Assembly (NCBI GenBank): GCA_964572845.1 | Contig: CAZNFX010000001.1 | Location: 380,017-444,016, forward strand | Source: Bin55 sp964572845 | GTDB taxonomy: Bacteria; Pseudomonadota; Gammaproteobacteria; Pseudomonadales; Azotimanducaceae | Length of the DNA: 64,000 nucleotides | Direction of reading: 5' to 3' | Shown: positions 43,808 to 52,908 of the stretch, in pieces | How the letters are laid out: each line of letters starts with the position of its first letter | Numbering within the stretch: the stretch's first letter is position 1 | Notes under the pieces: model-generated | The model's input: only the letters and a program-made list of their open reading frames with translations | Database searches by the model: none | Told to the model about the DNA's origin: nothing | Program-made: the position numbers and the translations under genes

Positions 43808-44923
43808 ATGCCTGAGTCGATAAGCGAGTCTCAGCGGCAGTTTCTCAAGAGAATTGAGAAACTTTGTGAGAGAGTATTGCAGACAAGAGCGCAAGACCTG
43901 CCTGCATCTGAGGCATCTAGGCAAGTTCGAGAGCTATCGCAAAGCGCAGGAGTTTGGTCGTTCAACCATCCCTCGGATCTTGGCGGACCTGTAAATCGCT
44001 CACTTGTCGAGCTCGTCGTGCTGCACGACACGCTAGCATCCCACAATCTGTGCCAGGTTTCTGGTTTGTTTGGTCCTACACCCGGATTGCTGGCAAACGC
44101 GACCGAACCTCTTCGCAGTACGCACTTAATGCCATTTTTGAGAGGTGACAAGCGTGCTGCGTTCGGATTCACTGAACCAGACGACGCACAGCTACATACA
44201 TATGCAACCAAAGGAAATGGGTTGCTCGTTGTAAATGGTCAAAAATCCTATGTGACAGGAGGCCATACGGCCGACTTCATCAATACATTGGTCGAGATCG
44301 AAGACATCGGACCGAGCATGGTAGTAATTGATCGACAATGCCCCGGAGTAGCTATTGAGAAAGTCTTTTCCTCTTCAGAGGGGAGTAGCCATGCCTATTT
44401 GACTTTCCGCGATGTAAAGGTGCCAACAACAAACATCGTCGGTAAACCTGGCGAAGGATTGCCACGAGCAATGAACCAGATAACAGACACAAGATTGGTG
44501 CTCTCTGCCCAGAGTGCTGGGCTCGCACGCTGGGTGATTGGTCAAGTGTCTAAGCACATTCGGGCTCCACATCGGAGCGGTCAGCCCCTTGCGTCCCGGG
44601 AAGGGATTCGAATGCGCTATGCAGAGATGCGAATAAAAGCCTTTGCCATGCGTAGCATGGTCTACCGTGCAGCCAGAATTGCGGATTCTGGCCAAAACTC
44701 GATTAACGAAGTGATTGCTAGCAAAGTTTTCTGTACAGAAGCAATTGGTGAGATCGTGGATACGGCGATACAGCTAACAGGAGGAAACTCGCTTAGAGTT
44801 GGCCATCCACTGGAGCAAATTCAACGATTGGTGCGTTCGTGGAGGTTGGCAGAAGGAGCGAGCGACATCTTGCGGCTAAATTTGGCTCGCGGCGACCTGG
44901 ATCTCAATAAGGGCACACTCTGA
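43808..44923 (+). CDS. acyl-CoA dehydrogenase family protein
   Basis: A 371-residue protein with the ACAD layout: helical N-terminal domain, FGFTEPDDA as the FAD/substrate loop, VVNGQKSYVTGGHTADF as the middle beta-domain, and a C-terminal helical domain. The catalytic base is expected to be Glu in AEGASDILRLNLARG, the equivalent of YEGTSEI. It oxidises an acyl-CoA and passes electrons to ETF. It converges with the Smr gene with a 5-bp gap. The substrate is not evident. Confidence 0.9.
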   Translation: MPESISESQRQFLKRIEKLCERVLQTRAQDLPASEASRQVRELSQSAGVWSFNHPSDLGGPVNRSLVELVVLHDTLASHNLCQVSGLFGPTPGLLANATEPLRSTHLMPFLRGDKRAAFGFTEPDDAQLHTYATKGNGLLVVNGQKSYVTGGHTADFINTLVEIEDIGPSMVVIDRQCPGVAIEKVFSSSEGSSHAYLTFRDVKVPTTNIVGKPGEGLPRAMNQITDTRLVLSAQSAGLARWVIGQVSKHIRAPHRSGQPLASREGIRMRYAEMRIKAFAMRSMVYRAARIADSGQNSINEVIASKVFCTEAIGEIVDTAIQLTGGNSLRVGHPLEQIQRLVRSWRLAEGASDILRLNLARGDLDLNKGTL

Positions 44924-44928
44924 GGAAA

Positions 44929-45519
44929 TCAGCTACCGTATCTTTCCCGGTTTAACTGTTTGGCTTTGCGTCCCTTCCGGACCTTGACAAGCACTGCTCC
45001 CGTTCCCCCTAATTGATTGGGTGCCGAGGAAAGTGCAATGACGTCTTTGTGTTGTCTTAGCCAATGCAATACGTGGCTTTTCAATTCTGCGGGTGGGTTG
45101 CTTTTCTCTCCTCGCCCATGCAGAATTCGTACGCATCGATAGTCTAGGTCGATACACCGATCAATTAGATTAGACACCAATACACGAGCCCTTTCAATGC
45201 CAACCTTATGCAGATCCAAGGTTTTCTGAATTTCATACCCGCCTTGCTTGAACGTCCTGAATACATTCGGTTGAACACCGTCAAGCTTCCATTCAACAAA
45301 GTCGTTTGGTTTGACGCGAACCAACCCTCCATCCGACAGGTTAGTTGCAGGTCTCTCTCCTACTTCACCGGTTGCATTTGCACGACGCTGAGTTAGGTCT
45401 TCACGTTTCGAGTAAAGTCGAGACGTCCCAAGTGCACGTTGTGGCGCGTCAATAGGCACGACATCCTGCATGGTGTCCTCGAACTTCGCTTGTCCATCCT
45501 TAGCCTTAGTAATCTTCAT
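44929..45519 (-). CDS. Smr domain protein
   Basis: A 196-residue protein. A charged N-terminal region (about 1-95) of unknown role leads to a C-terminal Smr domain with LDLHKVGIERARVLV and the catalytic-type HGRGEKSNPPA, ending GGTGAVLVKVRKG. Stand-alone Smr proteins of this kind (SmrA/SmrB type) are nucleases; SmrB cleaves mRNA at collided ribosomes. The LDLH and HGRG motifs are intact, so nuclease activity is plausible. Confidence 0.9.
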   Translation of the reverse strand: MKITKAKDGQAKFEDTMQDVVPIDAPQRALGTSRLYSKREDLTQRRANATGEVGERPATNLSDGGLVRVKPNDFVEWKLDGVQPNVFRTFKQGGYEIQKTLDLHKVGIERARVLVSNLIDRCIDLDYRCVRILHGRGEKSNPPAELKSHVLHWLRQHKDVIALSSAPNQLGGTGAVLVKVRKGRKAKQLNRERYGS

Positions 45520-45803
45520 GACGTGACTGCTTCAACTCGCAACTCTCCACCGCAAAAGGAACACCACAGACCGCCCGCCATTGGATTCGAAAACTGCTTG
45601 AATGACTGTAACCACTGGTTTATCAGCTTGACCAACAATCAGCATAGCTTACACAACATGCTAGAATTCCGAGTTCGATGCATCTCTACTACCAAGAGAG
45701 TTTGCGTGGACGCCACTATGCGACCACCCGGTTAGGCATTCGGGGCAGCACCCACGGTTCTCTTTCAATTTTCGGCCCCGCGTAACGAAGCACTGTTGGA
45801 TCT

Positions 45804-46973
45804 ATGTGGAGATTTCTCCGTTTTCTCCTATTAAGCGTGATTTGTCTAGCAATTGTGGGACTAGGCTTTGCGGGCTTTCTGTGGTTCTCTTCCCAGCAGC
45901 CAGAATTTACTCCTTCTAATGTCGAGCCACCTGCGTTTCTAGTGGGTGTGGAAGTGGCGGCTCGAGTTCCCGTAACGTTTGAAGTGACTTCGCAGGGCAC
46001 CGTTTCGCCACGTACTTCCACAGTGCTCGTAGCACAAGTTAGCGGCGAAATTACCGACGTAATGCCGTCGTTTGTTACAGGTGGATTCTTTAAGAAAGGT
46101 GATGAGCTGCTGAAGGTGGATCCGCGGAACTACGAAACTGCCATCGTTAGAGCTGATTTGACCTTGGCACGTGCCAAGACGCGATTGGCAACGGAAAGCG
46201 CGCTTACAGGCTACGCATTGGACGACTGGAAACGACTTCAGGACCTGGACCCTTCTCGCGCTGAAGCGACTGATCTTGCGTTGCGAAAGCCTCAACTTGA
46301 AGAAGTGATGGCAGAGTACGAAGCCGCTAAGGCAGAGGTTGAAAAGGCAAAGGAAGACTTGGAGCGCACGACAATTCGAGCTCCCTACGACGGAATGGTT
46401 CGCGAAAAAATGGCGGACGTAGGGCAGTTCGTGAATGTGGGGTTCCAATTGGCGCGAACCGTAGCCGTGGACTATGCCGAGGTTAGATTGCCAATTGCGT
46501 TGCATGAATTGCAGTATTTGCAGCTTCCCAATGGAACTGACAGCACGCCACTCCCCGTCACACTGAATGCCCAACTGGGCGGAGCAAGCAACGAATGGGA
46601 TGCTGAACTCGTGCGTACCGAAGGGATTATCGATGAAAAGAGCCGGGTAATCCACGCCGTGGCTCGAGTTGCGGACCCGTATGACATTGCAAACGGCGGC
46701 CACAGCATGCTGCGTTTCGGCACATTTGTTCATGCTAGGATACAGGGCAACGAAGCGGGAGAATTGTTCGTTGTACCTCGCCACGCAGTGCGCAACGGCA
46801 CGACAATGTGGATCGTAACGGAAGACAGTACCATCCATCCCAAGGAAGTAGCTGTTGTGAGGTCCGATGAAGACTACTCGTACATCTCCAATGGAATTGA
46901 CGAAGGTGATATCTATTGTGTGACGCCGATTGACAGGCCACTACCCGGAATGAAGGTACGATTTGATGAATGA
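45804..46973 (+). CDS. RND efflux periplasmic adaptor (membrane fusion protein)
   Basis: A 389-residue protein. One N-terminal membrane helix (about 5-33), a lipoyl-like half (VTFEVTSQGTVSPRT, LVAQVSGEI), a helical hairpin (LEEVMAEYEAAKAEVEKAKEDLERT) and the second half-motif TIRAPYDGMVREKMADVGQFV. It bridges an RND pump and an outer-membrane channel. Its stop lies 8 nt inside the RND gene, so the two are coupled. No TolC-like gene is adjacent. Confidence 0.93.
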   Translation: MWRFLRFLLLSVICLAIVGLGFAGFLWFSSQQPEFTPSNVEPPAFLVGVEVAARVPVTFEVTSQGTVSPRTSTVLVAQVSGEITDVMPSFVTGGFFKKGDELLKVDPRNYETAIVRADLTLARAKTRLATESALTGYALDDWKRLQDLDPSRAEATDLALRKPQLEEVMAEYEAAKAEVEKAKEDLERTTIRAPYDGMVREKMADVGQFVNVGFQLARTVAVDYAEVRLPIALHELQYLQLPNGTDSTPLPVTLNAQLGGASNEWDAELVRTEGIIDEKSRVIHAVARVADPYDIANGGHSMLRFGTFVHARIQGNEAGELFVVPRHAVRNGTTMWIVTEDSTIHPKEVAVVRSDEDYSYISNGIDEGDIYCVTPIDRPLPGMKVRFDE

Positions 46974-49900
46974 CAACTCGGATTCCTCGAGCGGCGGAAG
47001 CCAATCGACGGAGTTGACGGAGACATCGTCCGCGGTTTCGCGAGTCGGCACGCCTCCGCCAATCTCAGTTCGTCACAACGACGGAATCATTGGCTGGTTC
47101 GCACGCAATCATGTGGCTGCGAACTTGCTGATGTTCGCCATTGTGGCAGGTGGTCTCTACACGATCTTCAATAACTTGAAGAAAGAGACAATGCCGTCGT
47201 TTCCTGTTGACCAGATCCAGGTCTTTGTACCGTTCCGTGGTGGCACGCCCGAGGAAGTTGAAGAAGGCGTCCTTCTAAAAGTTGAAGAGGCAATCAAGAC
47301 CGTAGAAGGTATCGGAGACGTCCACTCACAGGCCGGCGAGGGATCGGGCTCTGTGCGGGTTGACGTTGCAAGTGGATACGAGCTCGATGCGGTGCTCGAC
47401 GAAGTCAAACTGGCGGTGGACTCTATATCGAGCTTTCCGAGTGAAACGGAACGACCGGTCATTCGCGAATTCCGTGGGTGGGGTGGCCCTGGCGTCATCA
47501 ACGTACAGGTCTATGGGGATGTCAATGTGTATACATTGCGTGACATTGCGGAGGAGGTTCGCAATGAAATCCTCGGGTTGCCCGAAGTCTCGCAGGCAGA
47601 GCTTCAGGGAGCTAATGCTTCGGAAATTAGTATCGAAATTCCGGAGGAAAGTCTGCAGCGCTACGGACTCACTCTAAGCGGCATAGCCCAAACGATTCGT
47701 CAATGGTCCGTCGATGTGCCAGGTGGTGGAATCCGAACGGAAGGCGGATGGATACGAGTACGTGCTACCGGCCAAGCCTACACCGGAGAAGAATTTGAAG
47801 ACGTAACTCTCATTTCCGGTCCTGATGGCCGACTGATCAAGTTAGGCGATATCGCCAACGTCATAGATGGGTACTCAGAAGTGAACTTCTATGCACTGTT
47901 CAACGGTAAGCCGTCAATTGGCATAGGTGTGGACGCTAGGGATCGTGAGGACGCACTGCAAATATCTCAAGCCGTTCGCGATTACGTAGATGCAAAGAAG
48001 CAAGAACTGCCGCCGTCAATACAAATCGACTACTTCGGCGATTCGACCTACTACTTGAATGATCGCCTGAACATGATGATCAAGAACATCGTGCTCGGGG
48101 CGATTCTGGTGTTTCTGCTACTTGGCTTGTTCCTGCACCTCAAAATTGCGTTCTGGGTGTGCGTCGGTCTCCCGGTGGCTTTTCTTGGCGCATTCTGGCT
48201 GCTCCCGATTCCGGGAATTACTCTAAACCTGATCAGCTTATTTGGGTTTATCCTCGTTATCGGCATTGTCGTGGACGATGCGATCATCATTGGCGAGGCG
48301 GCATTTTCTGAAACCGAACAGTTTGGCTACAACACAGAGAACATTGTCCGCGGAGCACGTCGGGTTGCGGTGCCCGCGACCTTTGGGGTATTGACTACCG
48401 TAGCTGCATTCGCGCCTCTGTTATTGACATCCGGTCGCATGACCATGATGTTTCAATCGATCGTGTGGGTGGTCATATTCTGCCTGCTTTTCTCTCTGGT
48501 TGAGTCCAAACTGATCTTGCCGTCTCACCTTGCACTTATGCGCAGATCGAAGAAGGCAAGGAAGAGGCGCGGACCTGCGGATTGGATGGATAGCGCTCTG
48601 AAGTTATTCTCGGCTCGCATATATCTGCCGTTCCTAAGGGCCGCTGTCAAGTACCGCTACATAACCACGTGCGGATTCTTGGCCCTCCTCTTCCTGACGG
48701 CAGGCTTCTATGCCAGTCCGTACATGAAGAAGGAGTTTTTCCCATCGTTTGAGAACGACTTTATTTTTGTGACAGTGAGTCTTCGCGAAGGCTTACCAGA
48801 AAATATGATCGTTGACGTGATCGAACAGATCACTGAATCAATGCATGAGTTGAACTCGGATGTCATGAGCAGCACGGGCGCAACGGTGCCTCCTATTCGG
48901 CATGTGTTCGCTTGGACGAACAGCGAAACTCAGGGTCGACTAAATGCGGAGTTGGCAAAACCCGACGATAGGACCCTGACACCCACAGAAATTGCTATCC
49001 AATGGAGGCAGAAAGTCGGTGAAATTGCTGGTACTCGAGAAATGTCTTTCAGTTCGCAAAACCGATGGTACTCAGGTTCGCCGATAGCTTTCAATCTCTC
49101 TGGCAATAGCTTCCGCGAACTTGACGCCGCGGCAGAAGAGCTAGCTGATCACTTGACGAACTACGACGGCGTTTTCGAAGTACGTACTCCAATAAGTTCA
49201 GGTCCCGAAGAAATCCGGTTGGAAGTCAAACCAGAAGGCGTAGCCCAGAACTTGACACTGAACTCATTGGCCCGTCAAGTTCGTGAAGCATTTCTTGGTA
49301 TAGAAGCTCAACGAATTCAGCGCGGCGAGCAAGAAATTCGAGTGATCGTACGCTATCCAAAAGCAGAACGTCGGTCCATAGGAAATCTCGAGAACATGCT
49401 TGTTAGGTTGCCCGACGGCACTAGCACACAATTCCATTCCGTTGCAGATTACCGCCTTGAACAAGGTTACGGTTCGATACAACGCATAAATGGCAAACGC
49501 ACCGTTGGCGTAACCGCCGATGCCGACCTGAGCAAGATCAGCCCCATCATGGTAGTTCAGAACGTCGAGCAAAACTTCGTTCCATCGTTGCTGTCAAGGT
49601 ATCCGACTATATCGGTGGAGAACGCTGGTTCCGCACGCGACCAAAGAATGGCAATGGGAAACTTGCTCATTGCTCTCTTGATTGCCCTTGTGTCAATCTA
49701 CGCGCTCATTGCCATCCCACTCAAGTCCTATCTGCAGCCGATCGTGATCATGAGCGTCATTCCCTTTGGCATGATTGGAGCGGTAGTGGGCCATGCCCTG
49801 CTAGACATATCGTTCAATGTCGCTTCGATGATTGGTTGTGTCGCTCTTACCGGTGTGGTGGTCAACGACAGCTTGATTCTGGTTCATTTCGTCAACCGCA

Positions 49901-50226
49901 AGCGTAGAGAGGAAGGTGCATCGTTACTCGAGTCCATTCTCGCAGCTGGCAAAGCTAGGTTACGTGCCATCTTGCTTACCTCGTTGACGACATTCTTTGG
50001 TCTTGTTCCAATACTGCTCGAAACGTCGCTTCAGGCGAAGATAGTTGCTCCAATGGCCATTTCTCTGGCATTCGGAATCGTTTTCGCCACCGTGATAACG
50101 CTGGTATTGGTGCCGTGTCTGCTACGAATCGGCGGGGACTTGGTTCGAACCAAGAACGCAGACGACATCGCTGACCCTACCTTTGTAGTCGAACCGCGGG
50201 CTATACCAGTAGCTACCGGAGGATAG
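46966..50226 (+). CDS. RND family efflux pump inner-membrane protein
   Basis: About 1086 residues from ATG 46966, inside the end of the adaptor gene. Twelve hydrophobic helices with two large periplasmic loops, LFGFILVIGIVVDDAIIIGE carrying the paired Asp of helix 4, and GCVALTGVVVNDSLILVHFVN in the second half. The first ~30 residues are a Ser-rich cytoplasmic extension. It resembles the HAE-type exporters of hydrophobic or amphiphilic compounds. The C-terminal end overlaps a convergent small gene by 14 bp. Confidence 0.94.
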   Translation: MNDNSDSSSGGSQSTELTETSSAVSRVGTPPPISVRHNDGIIGWFARNHVAANLLMFAIVAGGLYTIFNNLKKETMPSFPVDQIQVFVPFRGGTPEEVEEGVLLKVEEAIKTVEGIGDVHSQAGEGSGSVRVDVASGYELDAVLDEVKLAVDSISSFPSETERPVIREFRGWGGPGVINVQVYGDVNVYTLRDIAEEVRNEILGLPEVSQAELQGANASEISIEIPEESLQRYGLTLSGIAQTIRQWSVDVPGGGIRTEGGWIRVRATGQAYTGEEFEDVTLISGPDGRLIKLGDIANVIDGYSEVNFYALFNGKPSIGIGVDARDREDALQISQAVRDYVDAKKQELPPSIQIDYFGDSTYYLNDRLNMMIKNIVLGAILVFLLLGLFLHLKIAFWVCVGLPVAFLGAFWLLPIPGITLNLISLFGFILVIGIVVDDAIIIGEAAFSETEQFGYNTENIVRGARRVAVPATFGVLTTVAAFAPLLLTSGRMTMMFQSIVWVVIFCLLFSLVESKLILPSHLALMRRSKKARKRRGPADWMDSALKLFSARIYLPFLRAAVKYRYITTCGFLALLFLTAGFYASPYMKKEFFPSFENDFIFVTVSLREGLPENMIVDVIEQITESMHELNSDVMSSTGATVPPIRHVFAWTNSETQGRLNAELAKPDDRTLTPTEIAIQWRQKVGEIAGTREMSFSSQNRWYSGSPIAFNLSGNSFRELDAAAEELADHLTNYDGVFEVRTPISSGPEEIRLEVKPEGVAQNLTLNSLARQVREAFLGIEAQRIQRGEQEIRVIVRYPKAERRSIGNLENMLVRLPDGTSTQFHSVADYRLEQGYGSIQRINGKRTVGVTADADLSKISPIMVVQNVEQNFVPSLLSRYPTISVENAGSARDQRMAMGNLLIALLIALVSIYALIAIPLKSYLQPIVIMSVIPFGMIGAVVGHALLDISFNVASMIGCVALTGVVVNDSLILVHFVNRKRREEGASLLESILAAGKARLRAILLTSLTTFFGLVPILLETSLQAKIVAPMAISLAFGIVFATVITLVLVPCLLRIGGDLVRTKNADDIADPTFVVEPRAIPVATGG

Positions 50227-50548
50227 GAACGTCTTTCTCCAATACAGGCCTCCGGTTCACGGTGACACGTAGCCGGCGTGTGGAACGATCTAGACGAGCT
50301 TCGACAAAACGATGCTCCTCCCAATGAAGCTCAATGTTCGTCCAAACGTAGAGAACGCTAGTACCCGCTGACGAGCACCGTTTGCGCAAGCAATTGTCGA
50401 CATACAGCTCAAGGTCGTCATTTGCCTGCACAACCACGACAAAGAACTTGTGCTCGAGCTCAACACGATAGCTCTGCATTGCATTAGGTATATCGCTGGT
50501 TGCGTTCACATCGCTATTTTGAGCTATACATGCCACCTTGACCGCCAC
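50213..50548 (-). CDS. small conserved protein, unknown function
   Basis: A 111-residue protein, mostly beta strands: SYRVELEHKFFVVVVQANDDLELYVDNCLRK (strand pattern) and YVWTNIELHWEEHRFVEARLD. The WTNIELHWEEH core is the sort of motif kept in small gammaproteobacterial families, but I cannot name the family. It has no signal peptide. The start is 9 nt after the stop of the esterase-like gene, so they are likely one transcript. The tail overlaps the RND gene. Confidence 0.6.
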   Translation of the reverse strand: MAVKVACIAQNSDVNATSDIPNAMQSYRVELEHKFFVVVVQANDDLELYVDNCLRKRCSSAGTSVLYVWTNIELHWEEHRFVEARLDRSTRRLRVTVNRRPVLEKDVPILR

Positions 50549-50557
50549 CGAATACGT

Positions 50558-51625
50558 TTATTGCTGGTACCACTCAAATATCTTGACATTCTCGCCATCC
50601 GGATACGAATGGGACAGATCGTCAATTTCTCGAAACACAACGTCCACTCCAGCATGGGCGAGAGCACGGTGAGCTTCTCTAGCAGTTTCAATGGGAAACA
50701 TCCAATCCAAGGTGCCGTGGATCAAGTAGATCCTTACGGCTTGCAGCCGTTCTCGCGATGACATTTCGATCAGCATCGGATTGAAGCTTGCAAAACACGG
50801 CACCAAATGCGTGAAAACGGCATCCTTCAACAATCCCGCAGCAAGGGAGAACGTTCCGCCATCGCTTATTCCCTGCAACATCAGCCTACTTCGACAAACG
50901 TTCCACTCGCGTCGTACAAATTCCACATGTGTGAGAATGTTCTCAATGTCAGCTTCCGGATCTGATAGGTCCCAAGTCGAGTCCAGCGAAGTCGGGCACA
51001 AGACTATCGCGCCGCATGATCGTGCGTCCTTCAACCAAGTCCAAATGTGTCCGCGGCCATGTCCTCCGCCTCCGTGGAGCGAAACGATCAGGGGCCACTC
51101 CTTGGATGGGTTGTAGTTTTCAGGTACATACACGGTATATCCGCCCCAAGAATCCCTTGAATTGCGGCGGTGCATGATTCCAATCTCCACAGGGGATTGA
51201 CCGGCTGGCCGGAGTGACTTTTTCAGTTCATGATTGGCTCGAGCTTGATCGTCTAAGAAAAGGTCGCTAACCCACTCATGACGAGTACACAGAGGATAAA
51301 GAATCTCATACACTTGCGGCTGCGCCGAACAGATAGCTCGGATTTCGAAGAAAGAATCGGAGTCCCCAATAATGCTCCAAAGCTTCGCTGTCGCTCTGCG
51401 AAGAGTACTAACGGCTCTTCGGATCGCCAGCTCATCTGCGTCATCCCTTCCGTGACAAGCCTCACTCCATTGCTCTTCGATGGCGATTGCTTCATGAAGG
51501 TCCGGTGCTACCTGCATTGCAATATCATTGACATTCTGCGGCGTAGCGCATCGGCGAATGAGTGCAATAGCAGACACAGAATCCTCAATCCAACGTGCTG
51601 TCTCGATCGCGAGTGCTGTAGTCAT
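50558..51625 (-). CDS. serine esterase / dienelactone-hydrolase-like protein
   Basis: A 355-residue protein. The N-terminal ~140 residues are helical with no recognised domain. The C-terminal alpha/beta-hydrolase domain has LIVSLHGGGGHG as oxyanion loop, nucleophile Ser in LQGISDGGTFSLA, Asp in IHGTLDWMFPIE and His in DDLSHSYPDGE, a complete triad. It probably hydrolyses an ester in the cytoplasm. It is followed closely by the small gene at 50213. Confidence 0.87.
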   Translation of the reverse strand: MTTALAIETARWIEDSVSAIALIRRCATPQNVNDIAMQVAPDLHEAIAIEEQWSEACHGRDDADELAIRRAVSTLRRATAKLWSIIGDSDSFFEIRAICSAQPQVYEILYPLCTRHEWVSDLFLDDQARANHELKKSLRPAGQSPVEIGIMHRRNSRDSWGGYTVYVPENYNPSKEWPLIVSLHGGGGHGRGHIWTWLKDARSCGAIVLCPTSLDSTWDLSDPEADIENILTHVEFVRREWNVCRSRLMLQGISDGGTFSLAAGLLKDAVFTHLVPCFASFNPMLIEMSSRERLQAVRIYLIHGTLDWMFPIETAREAHRALAHAGVDVVFREIDDLSHSYPDGENVKIFEWYQQ

Positions 51626-52035
51626 GACAGTTGCTCGTCTGCAGCTTGGCTAAAGGCAAATGCACGCGACCCCATGTGGGGAACCCTCTGAACGTGGATA
51701 TTGAACATTGCCTAGTCTTCGTCAGATGCAAGCAGCGTCCCCACACTACCTAACATCAAGGCACCCGCAATTCACTAATTGGAACTCCTAGCACAGACAA
51801 ATCGAAGGAACCTAGTAAACACAGTGGACATTTTGCACTTATGCAGAGCAACCGACGGCGGCACAAGGCTCTTGCTAGTCTTCAGTGAAACTAGCAAGAT
51901 TCGTTGGCTAAAATCAGCAAAATCAAGCTTCGAACACTATTCGGCACCATGGAATTGCCTTACTGCACGACCGTAATGCTCGTCTAGATCCATCCAACTT
52001 GCTAACTATCACCAATCTTCAATCGGAGGACTCCG
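51626..52035 (+). other. divergent intergenic region upstream of the VOC-NorQ-NorD operon
   Basis: 410 bases without a convincing gene. It holds a CCCC-ATGT-GGGG element (51670-51681) close to the esterase start, a 10-bp perfect inverted repeat (51870-51899) and the palindrome over the VOC ribosome-binding site. A 65-codon TTG-initiated plus frame (51779-51976) has no features of a real protein. Confidence 0.55.
51870..51899. repeat. 10-bp perfect inverted repeat
   Basis: TCTTGCTAGT (51870-51879) and ACTAGCAAGA (51890-51899) are exact complements around a 10-nt loop that itself can pair TTC with GAA. It is 136 bp before the VOC start. No T-run follows, so operator or leader hairpin is as likely as a terminator. 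Confidence 0.6.
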
Positions 52036-52037
52036 AT
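52022..52037. promoter_or_regulatory. palindrome covering the Shine-Dalgarno and start of the VOC gene
   Basis: ATCGGAG-GA-CTCCGAT contains the GGAGGA ribosome-binding site and the first two bases of the ATG at 52036. As RNA it can form a 6-bp stem with a GGAC loop that hides the ribosome-binding site; as DNA it is an operator-like palindrome. Confidence 0.5.
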
Positions 52038-52908
52038 GAAAAACACAAACACCTTTGATCGCACTGTTGAAGACGTAGGCAATATCCTAAACTTGGAACA
52101 TTTCAACTTTACCGTTCCCGATCAAGAGCTTGCTTCCCTCTTTTACGTGTCTGGGCTGGGCTTTACACGCGACCCATACATGGACTTCGCCACTTTCAAC
52201 ATGTGGATAAACGTCGGCGAGCAGCAATTTCACCTACCCAAGAACAACGCTCAAGTCTTTCGTGGGCATGTAGCGTTGGTAATACCTGATCACCAAGGAT
52301 TGAAACGAAGACTCGATTTCATCAATAGATTCATGGAAGGCACCAAGTACGCGTGGCAGAGCAAGGACGACCACATCCAAGTGAATTGTCCTTGGGGCAA
52401 CGAATTCCACGTCTACCAACCCAATGGCAGCCAAAGACTACAGATGGATCTAGGCATTGCCTATGCAGAAATGGTTGTCGCCCCAGGAACAGCTGAAGGA
52501 ATTGCGCGTTTCTATGACGAAGTCTTTGCGACTCCTGCAAGCGTACACACCGACGGTGAAAGTGTGTATGCAGACGTAAGAATGGGATTCAATCAGACTT
52601 TCATTTTTCGTGAGTCAACTGAAGAAATCCCAGCGTACGACGGACATCACATCGCCATTTACGTGGCTAACTTCTCAAGTCCCCACCAAAAATTGCAAGA
52701 TTGTGGTGCTATAACTGAGGAGTCGGACCAGCACCAGTACCGATTTCAATCAATCATAGATCCCAATACGGGTGAAGTGCTGGCTGAACTCGAGCATGAA
52801 GTTCGAAGTCTTCACCACCCAATGAAGCGACGCACTCTGGTAAATCGCAATTCTGCCCAGACATTTGGCAACTATCGCGCCGGCCGCGACATGTTCGTTC
52901 CTACGTGA
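52036..52908 (+). CDS. VOC (glyoxalase/dioxygenase) superfamily protein
   Basis: A 290-residue protein with two VOC modules: LEHFNFTVPDQELASLFYVSGLGF opens the first (about residue 19), and DLGIAYAEMVVAPGTAEGIARFYDEVF the second (about 145). Candidate metal ligands are His in LEHF, His in GHHIAIYV and Glu in VLAELEHE. It lacks a signal peptide. Its stop overlaps the AAA+ gene by 4 bp, so it belongs to one operon with the NorQ/NorD-type pair and is a plausible client of that machine. The reaction is unknown. Confidence 0.82.
   Translation: MKNTNTFDRTVEDVGNILNLEHFNFTVPDQELASLFYVSGLGFTRDPYMDFATFNMWINVGEQQFHLPKNNAQVFRGHVALVIPDHQGLKRRLDFINRFMEGTKYAWQSKDDHIQVNCPWGNEFHVYQPNGSQRLQMDLGIAYAEMVVAPGTAEGIARFYDEVFATPASVHTDGESVYADVRMGFNQTFIFRESTEEIPAYDGHHIAIYVANFSSPHQKLQDCGAITEESDQHQYRFQSIIDPNTGEVLAELEHEVRSLHHPMKRRTLVNRNSAQTFGNYRAGRDMFVPT

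Noticed and set aside
51779..51976. 65-codon plus frame before the VOC gene
   Set aside because: TTG start, no ribosome-binding site, and it spans the inverted repeat at 51870-51899.
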